This document shows, one piece after another, positions 58,087 to 64,000 of a DNA stretch of 64,000 nt (the stretch's first letter is position 1; the number at the start of each line of letters is the position of its first letter). Source of the stretch: Gari tellinella. Taxonomy: Eukaryota; Mollusca; Bivalvia; Cardiida; Psammobiidae. The translations under genes and the position numbers were made by a program. A model generated the notes under the pieces. The model was not told the DNA's origin and made no database searches. It saw nothing but the letters and a program-made list of their open reading frames with translations. Location: the NCBI GenBank assembly GCA_922989275.2, contig OV277861.1, positions 91,860,993 to 91,924,992 of the forward strand. Reading direction: 5' to 3'.

Positions 58087-58237
58087 TTAGTTGATTATGA
58101 CCGGGAAGAAATCCTCCATGGCAGTTGAAGCCGGGTCTAAGTCAGTGAGGATCATGAAGTGGAAGTCATCCACGCGGTATTCAAACTGGTTCTTGTATTC
58201 ATCATCATCAGTGGCGGGTACGTACAGTTTCATATAC
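58087..58237 (-). CDS. Gene B exon 5 (terminal)
   Basis: 49 residues ending FFPVIIN and TAA; acceptor TTTGTAG as in gene A. Confidence 0.88.
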
Positions 58238-61200
58238 CTACAAATGTAAAAGTGAGTTGCACATGATGTTCTACTTGCATGCATTACTCATAGAGCAGTC
58301 TTTTTCAGCGGAGCTTAGTAATAGACATAGAGACAGACAGACATAATTGTTTATTAGAGTGTCATGCATCAATACATCATTCATTTATGCACATAAAGTT
58401 TAAAACATGTCGTTTAACACAAAATGCCCCCATAGACCTTAGTAGTATAGTATACTGGATATTCCCCCTTCGATGTTAAACTGTTAAGCCAAATCTAAAA
58501 ATAGGTATGACGCATCACCCCGAATCTCCGAGAGCCTCATTAGCGTCATTCATCGCGCTTATCTGTTGTTCTTTGACAGCTGGTTAAATTGTGCGAAGCT
58601 CGTGCAATGGCGGGGTTGGCTCCTCATCTTAATCAAAGGACCGACAAACGAACGGACTCTAGGAGCTTTCTGTTTTACTGTCAACTTGCTTTAAGCAGTC
58701 ACCTGTCTTTTATACAATCAAATAGCCTTCTATTAAGTGGTCGTAATAGAAAGGTTATACTGCATTATTTCTCCATTTAACCAATCAATCTACAGATACA
58801 CCTTTTTATGCAACTTATTTATTTCTCAAATGAATAAAATAGTTCAATTTTAAATAGTTGTAAATATACACATCAAGAAATGTTTTCAGGGCCTGTATTC
58901 TTTTACCATTTAGAAATGCACATACCACAGAAAACAAATAAATGGACTGCACTAATTTGAAAACTGGAACTGTTTGAACCCTGACCTAACTCGTTACACG
59001 AGATTTTCCTTGAACTCATTCATCCAAGGAACATTTAATGGACAGTTCCAGTTTTCAAATTAGTGCAGTCCATTTATTTGTTTTCTGTGGTATGTGCATT
59101 TCTAAATGGTAAAAGAATACAGGCCCTGAAAACATTTCTTGATGTGTATATTTACAACTATTTAAAATTGAACTATTTTATTCATTTGAGAAATAAATAA
59201 GTTGCATAAAAAGGTGTATCTGTAGATTGATAAAAAGGTGTATCTGTAGATTGATTGGTTAAATGGAGAAATAATGCAGTATAACCTTTCTATTACGACC
59301 ACTTAATAGAAGGCTATTTGATTGTATAAAAGACAGGTGACTGCTTAAAGCAAGTTGACAGTAAAACAGAAAGCTCCTAGAGTCCGTTCGTTTGTCGGTC
59401 CTTTGATTAAGATGAGGAGCCAACCCCGCCATTGCACGAGCTTCGCACAATTTAACCAGCTGTCAAAGAACAACAGATAAGCGCGATGAATGACGCTAAT
59501 GAGGCTCTCGGAGATTCGGGGTGATGCGTCATACCTATTTTTAGATTTGGCTTAACAGCTTAACATCGAAGTGGGAATAGCCAGTATACTATACTACTGA
59601 CCTCCCTGCCTTGTCGTGGCTTGAGGGTAGGAAGGTGTCTGGTGTCCATGAATGAAGTTTGATATATAGAACAAAAGATTAATGCGAATTTATATAGGCC
59701 TATAGCATAACTACTAAAAATAGCTTCTTTAGTTGGTCGTAACAGGTTAGTGTATTGTATTAGCAACTTACTTGTCTTCTTCTTTGATACTTCTGTCCAT
59801 GATGTCATCGTAAAGACCTTTGTAAATCTCGTCATACTTCTCCTTGATTTTCTCCATTATTCCTGCCTGATCAGTGCCCGAAATATCTATAACGTTAGGT
59901 TTCCCGTACCTTAAATAATTCAAATGATCCTTGCCATTACACAATTAAACATGCGATATACATTCTGAGCTATAATAATGACAGTTTGTTGCCAAATCAG
60001 ACGTAGATTAAGTTGTCGTTTGATCAGGCGCAAGACTGTTTTATCCGGATAAGCATGTCAGTGTTTTTTAAACTATTTTAACTTTATTATGAGTTATGCT
60101 AAAATTGAAACTGTTTTATTTACTTTTAAAAGTTCAGAAATAAACAATTTAGCAAACAAGGGAAGAAACCCCCAACAAGTACGCGCATGAGCCGCAAACA
60201 GTTTTACGCTGGCTTTGTAAATACAACAGTTTAGAAACTGATGAATAAAAAGAAGAAATACAGCGCTCCCTCGCTACAACGACACCCAACGGGAGACACA
60301 AAATGTGTGCGTTGTTCGGAGGGAGTCGTTATGGGGAGGGACATTTGCAAACAGTTTAAATGCAGATCAGACTTCGCGTAACGCGGCGTCTGATCTGGAT
60401 TCAAGCTGTTTGTCACTCGTCATTAAGGTTTTTTCAATTATGTCACTTTGAGAAAAACAGCAAACGATAATTTTAAGCAAACGACATTGCAGCCGTGAAT
60501 AGGTTGGACATAACTGTCCTGTTTAGGAAACTGCGGTAAGGGTCGTTGTAAGGAGGGAATCGTTGTTAGGAGGGAGCACTGTATGCAGTAACGTAAAATA
60601 AGTACACTACATATACGCGTACACAAAGGAAAGAAAAGCAAATGACTTGCTTACTTTAAAGCTCCCAATAAGGCTTTTCTCATAGGTTCTGGCTGCAAGT
60701 CAGTATGTAGAGAAGCTATTAAGTAATTAGTATGTCCATACTTTATAAACGTGCCTACACTCCCATTTCTGTCAATCATGAACAACCATCTGCAATAAAG
60801 AATATATTTTACTGTATGAACAAACTCATGAGTAGCCATATTCATCTCTGAAACTTCAAATGGACAATTCCAGTGTCTAATTTAATCTAGTCCAGATTAA
60901 TTTATTTAAGATTGCTTTTACAACATGTAGTACAATTTCGACATCTGGTACTCGCTTAACTTAAGTCGAACATAGCCTTATTTCCCAAGTTATAACATGG
61001 CTTTAAAATGTTTAAATAGCCAAATGTTTCATTTGATATAGCAAACAGTGCATATCCTGATGAGACACCGCGTAACGCGGCGTCTCATCATGGTCTTCAT
61101 TGTTTGGCAATGCCAGCTTTAGTAGATACTATGCCTAAATTGGTTAAATACCCTACTACTAACAGTTCACTATTCTTGCTGGTCTCTCGCAATGAAAAAG

Positions 61201-61421
61201 TACAATATAATACATTGTGGGAAGTCACACATCTTTTTTACAATCAATTAGCATTCGTTTTAGTGGTCGGAGAGGTTTTACAGTACATGTATATCTAAAT
61301 GTATATAGATACCTGTTCGATTCCTTGTACTTTACTCCACAGTCTCCTTCACACACCATGAGCTTTGCGATCTCTTTTAACACGACCTCTTCAGGAACTA
61401 ATACCTTCTTAATTGGTTTTG
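58087..61421 (-). CDS. Gene B: tandem paralogue of gene A, exons 2-5
   Basis: Exons 61421-61313, 60789-60655, 59909-59772, 58237-58087. Exon lengths (109, 135, 138, 151 bp) and phases equal those of gene A, and the protein is very similar (KKVLVPEEVVLKEIAKLM, WLFMIDRNGSVGTFIKYGHT, YGKPNVIDISGTDQAGIMEK, YMKLYVPATDDDEYKNQFEY). Differences are mostly conservative, no stop or splice defect was seen, so selection at the protein level is likely. An MPPKK-type first exon was not found up to 64,000; at gene A's spacing it would fall near the window edge or beyond. Function as for gene A: possible dynein AAA5-like module, non-catalytic. Confidence 0.8.
58441..58973 (+). repeat. Left arm of a 1.16-kb near-perfect inverted repeat
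   Basis: AGTAGTATAGTATACTGG to AACTGGAACTGT. Its inverse is 59042-59598 with about 68 bp between. The arm includes half of a TM4 element (TAAGTGGTCGTAATAGAAAGG) and part of a PB1-like end, so existing repeats were copied. Insert lies in gene B intron 4. Confidence 0.88.
59042..59598 (-). repeat. Right arm of the inverted repeat
   Basis: Matches the left arm except for rare substitutions and a duplicated 24-bp block (TTGATAAAAAGGTGTATCTG...) at 59210-59258, present once in the left arm. A 63-codon ORF is therefore found in both arms; it is not a gene. Confidence 0.88.
59772..59909 (-). CDS. Gene B exon 4
   Basis: 138 bp; YGKPNVIDISGTDQAGIMEK ... DDIMDRSIKEED. Donor GTAAGT. Confidence 0.88.
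60259..60583. mobile_element. TA-flanked MITE with TACAGCGCTCCCTC ends and a PB2 hairpin inside
   Basis: TACAGCGCTCCCTCGC and GGAGGGAGCACTGTA are inverted ends; inner copies of GGTCGTTGTAAGGAGGGA suggest extended subterminal repeats. PB2 hairpin at 60352-60415. Confidence 0.62.
60655..60789 (-). CDS. Gene B exon 3
   Basis: 135 bp; WLFMIDRNGSVGTFIKYGHT and LQPEPMRKALLGAL. Donor GTAAGC, acceptor TTATTGCAG. Confidence 0.9.
61040..61106. repeat. PB2-related hairpin core
   Basis: GCAAACAGTGCATATCCTGA and CATGGTCTTCATTGTTTG around GACACCGCGTAACGCGGCGTC. Confidence 0.5.
61313..61421 (-). CDS. Gene B exon 2
   Basis: 109 bp; KPIKKVLVPEEVVLKEIAKL and CEGDCGVKYKESN. Acceptor ATGTTTCAG, donor GTATCT. 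Confidence 0.88.
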
Positions 61422-61497
61422 CTGAAACATAATACAGAAACAGGGTAAACAATTGGGGTAAATGCAAATATGTGTGCAAATTGAGACCGAAATTAGA

Positions 61498-61745
61498 AGA
61501 GAGAAACAGAGAGACAGAGACAAGCACACAGACATACAGACAAACTGACAGACAGACAGACATACAGAGATACAGACACAGAGATACACATGTAGGAAGA
61601 GAGAGAATGGAGAGGGAGAGAGAGTGCGTGTATGTGAGAGAGGAAAACAGAGAGAGAGAGAGGGGGGAGGGAGAGACAAAGACAGACCCACAGAGCGAGA
61701 CACACACACACAGAGGCAAATACATGTATAGAGAAAGAGATAAAG
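61498..61745. repeat. Purine-rich GACA/GAGA tract upstream of gene B exon 2
   Basis: ACAGACAGACAGACATACAG and (GA)n runs; same position relative to exon 2 as in gene A. The long Ser/Leu/Val ORFs on the other strand are low-complexity artefacts. Confidence 0.85.
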
Positions 61746-61999
61746 TCGAGCTTAAGGTACTTCGCATATGCACGTAGTTTCCATACGATTGTTATGAAAA
61801 TTGTCATGAAGAATGATAATAGCCTAAGAAACAATGTGTGTAAATATAGGCAAAATTTATCGTGTGGTTTGTCTTTAAAGGGAAATGGACAGCTGGTGAT
61901 AAATATCTTTTAAATGAAAGATATTGAAAAAAAATCGCCTTCTGCCTTTGAAATTTTGAAAAATAATAAAAAATGAAGTAGTTAGAGCCGTTTAAACTT

Positions 62000-62376
62000 T
62001 GTGATATATGACTGTGCAAGCGACCATGGGGGCCGCCATTTTGTTTACCTGTGTGACGTAACTAAGGCCTTCCGCGACCTTCCGGTTATAGCGAGTCTAA
62101 CCGGGAATGCCGTAGAGTGCGCGGAATTTACATCGATAACATTAATAAACTGAAATACTGAGAAAAATTGGGCATGTGGAGGAAGGTAAAAACACTTTAG
62201 AACTTCAGTGTTACGATTTCGATCCTAAATTATCAGAGAATGTAATATTAGAAGACAGAGACTACGACGGGTCGGACGAAGAGAAAGCGCATTCGCCGGA
62301 CGAATTTGCGACTGCAATACTTGTGTATAAATGCCTACAAAGGAGGTTAATACTTGCTGAAGAACAAATGAAATGA
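62000..62376 (+). CDS. Small acidic ORF, unassigned
   Basis: 66 codons (62176-62376) with LELQCYDFDPKLSENV and DYDGSDEEKAHSPDEF, preceded by a GC-rich GGGGGCCGCCATTTTGTTT. The acidic start reminded me of domesticated-transposon ORFs, but no diagnostic motif is present. Downstream frames break within 100 bp. Confidence 0.2.
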
Positions 62377-62731
62377 CGATTGGGTGTCTTGGTGACAATG
62401 AGTGCATAGCAGAACCATCAAAATTCCGAGCTATTAGTGCTTAATCCAGCCATACTTGAGGTAGCGTATATCAGGCAAATATCATAGGACACCGGAATCG
62501 GGCACGGATACTCTTGATAATATTTGTAATACTGGTTGTGAATAAAGGCATCGAAGCCCTGTGACTTTCGAAAAAAGTTTATCCGATATATTTAGTCTTA
62601 TCTGTTAATATTTCCGTAAATATTAATCATAAACATCGGCTCCAGGATATCTTCGTTTTTTTACGGGGCTACGACTAAAACACGAGCAGATAAAGACGAT
62701 AATACATGTGCCGATTTTTATAACATCCAGT

Positions 62732-62808
62732 CAGAGACTTTAAAGTCTCTGATCCAGTCAGAGACAGTGTATAGCCATATGGCTATACACTGTCTCTGCA
62801 TCCAGTAC
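62732..62808. repeat. Two adjacent nested palindromes
   Basis: CAGAGACTTTAAAGTCTCTG followed by CAGAGACAGTGTATAGCC / GGCTATACACTGTCTCTG, both perfect, joined by the direct word ATCCAGTCAGAGAC. Confidence 0.75.
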
Positions 62809-62990
62809 AAAACGGATGAGGTATTACGTTTTTATTTAATAAAATAAGGGGGATCAAATTATTTTTCTGGTCTGTTATGAATTTTCCGTGACGTTCAACA
62901 TCGGTTCTGGTCCTCAATCGGACATACATTTTTAGAAAATAAACTTTATTCTCGGTATCGCAACATCCGGGAACTTTCGTACATCCAGGT

Positions 62991-63225
62991 CTCAATCACA
63001 GAGTTTCTCAATATCTCATTTGGATCCAAACTGTTGCTGACCTTTAAGTACAGTCAGTTTTGATTCCGATCTGGGTCCTAACTGTTTGTCAGTCTCTCGT
63101 ACGGATAAAAGTTTCTTCAATGAGCTTTTCAATACATTCAAACCTTAGTTTGGATTTTCAATCACAGAGTTTCTCAATATCTCAGTTGGATCCAAACTGT
63201 TGCTGAACTTTTTGCACAGTCATTG
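62991..63225. repeat. Direct duplication of a PB2-related segment
   Basis: CAATCACAGAGTTTCTCAATATCTCA and GGATCCAAACTGTTGCTGA occur at 62993 and again at 63161; more PB2 words (GATCTGGGTCCTAACTGTTT) lie between. Confidence 0.55.
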
Positions 63226-63765
63226 ACATGAGAAATGTGGAATATCAATTTATCATCTAGCAATTGAGACTGGCAATGTCTGATTAAGATCCAAACTGAT
63301 TAATTGTCTGCTGAACAAAGTATTTGATATTCTGATCTGGGTCAAAACTGAACGCTCTAGATAACGTGACCCGAGTGCTCATTTATTGTATTAATGTCGT
63401 TTTTTACTTATCGTTATATATCTTGAGCTTATATAAAGATCTATGAAAATCATAATCGAAACAGATTCAGGACATATTTCAGCAGGCGGCTTTGATCTAG
63501 ATCGCATTTTATGCTGACATTCATCATCAACCACTAATCAATTAAGCTGCCTTGCAAATTGTACGATATGGACCGGAAATAATTATACACAACCCCTTTC
63601 TGCCTAAGACCCCCTCTGTGAAGAAGTAAGAAGCTTTAGGGCCTGCAGGGCATAAATATCCATATTACGTAATCTAATAAGCCGCACTTGTCAAAGAGGG
63701 TTGTGATTTTAAACACAGGCTAGCAATTTGGCTACTTAAATATGCGATTACACGCCACGAGCCTT

Positions 63766-63972
63766 TTACCCTGTTTCTACTTCTGAAAATATGTGACCAC
63801 TTAAAACAGGTTGAAAATACTTTCAGCCTGCTTTAAGCTTTTATCTGCTAAAATATAGAAAATATTTCTTATGATTTTTATTTGTGACAGTATGATATTG
63901 AAACTATTTTCTTCAGTATATGAAGGAATTAATTAAAGGCGTTAAAAGGCGTATTTATGGGGGAAAGGGTTA
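63766..63972. mobile_element. PB1 MITE with collapsed hairpin
   Basis: Like 14317-14500, the loop is reduced to CAGGTTGAAAATACTTTCAGCCTG; the right end is ATGGGGGAAAGGGTTA. Confidence 0.6.
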
Positions 63973-64000
63973 CATCAAAACAAAAAAGCCAAGATCTTTA

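Noticed and set aside
58589..59450. Duplicated 63-codon gene
   Set aside because: The identical ORFs are the two arms of one inverted repeat and include known MITE sequence.
61225..61834. Long Ser/Leu/Val-rich ORFs
   Set aside because: They translate the GAGA/GACA microsatellite and read across gene B exon 2; the same happens at 49835-50044 and 50371-50633.
62176..62376. Domesticated transposon gene of the P2X7-like zinc-domain type
   Set aside because: Only an acidic start resembles it; the cysteine motifs that define the domain were not found.
43446..63350. Bacterial-style terminators or attenuators at the GC-rich hairpins
   Set aside because: They recur as dispersed MITE cores with TTAA ends, with no operon context.

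Overview
This is a eukaryotic, intron-rich, very repeat-dense nuclear window, most likely from a bivalve mollusc. The pointers are small exons with GT-AG introns, AT-rich DNA, many short palindromic MITEs, tandem-repeat elements bounded by GCTCACCTGG/CCAGGTGAGC, a tRNA-derived SINE, Ty3/gypsy elements and non-LTR retrotransposons. The species call is inference only. There is no bacterial-type gene organisation, rRNA operon or CRISPR array.

Region by region: (1) 3.6-17.4 kb, minus strand: the first nine coding exons of calnexin, 280 codons from the signal peptide to the first P-domain repeat. The rest lies beyond the left edge. The introns are packed with transposons. (2) 17.4-20.9 kb: no recognised coding gene; a TATA box plus splice donor near 20.3 kb could be the calnexin promoter and 5'UTR exon. 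(3) 20.9-32.4 kb: a tandem-repeat element invaded by a retroelement complex. It holds a gypsy pol ORF inside two nested pairs of inverted arms (21.28-29.49 kb), followed by an internally deleted second gypsy. (4) 32.4-34.2 kb: MITEs, one carrying a tRNA-like sequence. (5) 34.2-41.2 kb: two nested LINEs in opposite orientation, the outer one flanked by direct repeats of about 405 bp. (6) 41.5-45 kb: a LINE fragment, a SINE and composite MITEs. (7) 45-64 kb, minus strand: a tandem gene duplication. Copy A (exons between 45,979 and 52,424) encodes a 228-residue protein that I read as a stand-alone module resembling dynein heavy-chain AAA5. Copy B (exons between 58,087 and 61,421) has exons 2-5, and its first exon should lie beyond the right edge.

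Several small-element families recur and are named locally here. PB1, PB2 and PB3 are hairpin MITEs with TTAA ends and termini reading CCC...GGG (piggyBac-like layout). TM4 and TM7 have TA-flanked termini (Tc1/mariner-like layout). HT elements begin CAGGG or CAGTG with 5-6 bp target duplications (hAT-like). HP5 is a hairpin of about 140 bp that sits in the 3' region of both duplicated genes. Elements nest inside each other (PB3 and PB1 in TM4, PB1 in an HT element, PB2 in TM7), which gives a relative insertion history.

The host genes do not form a pathway: calnexin is an ER glycoprotein chaperone, and the paired genes probably act in a cytoskeletal or ciliary setting if the dynein-like reading is right.
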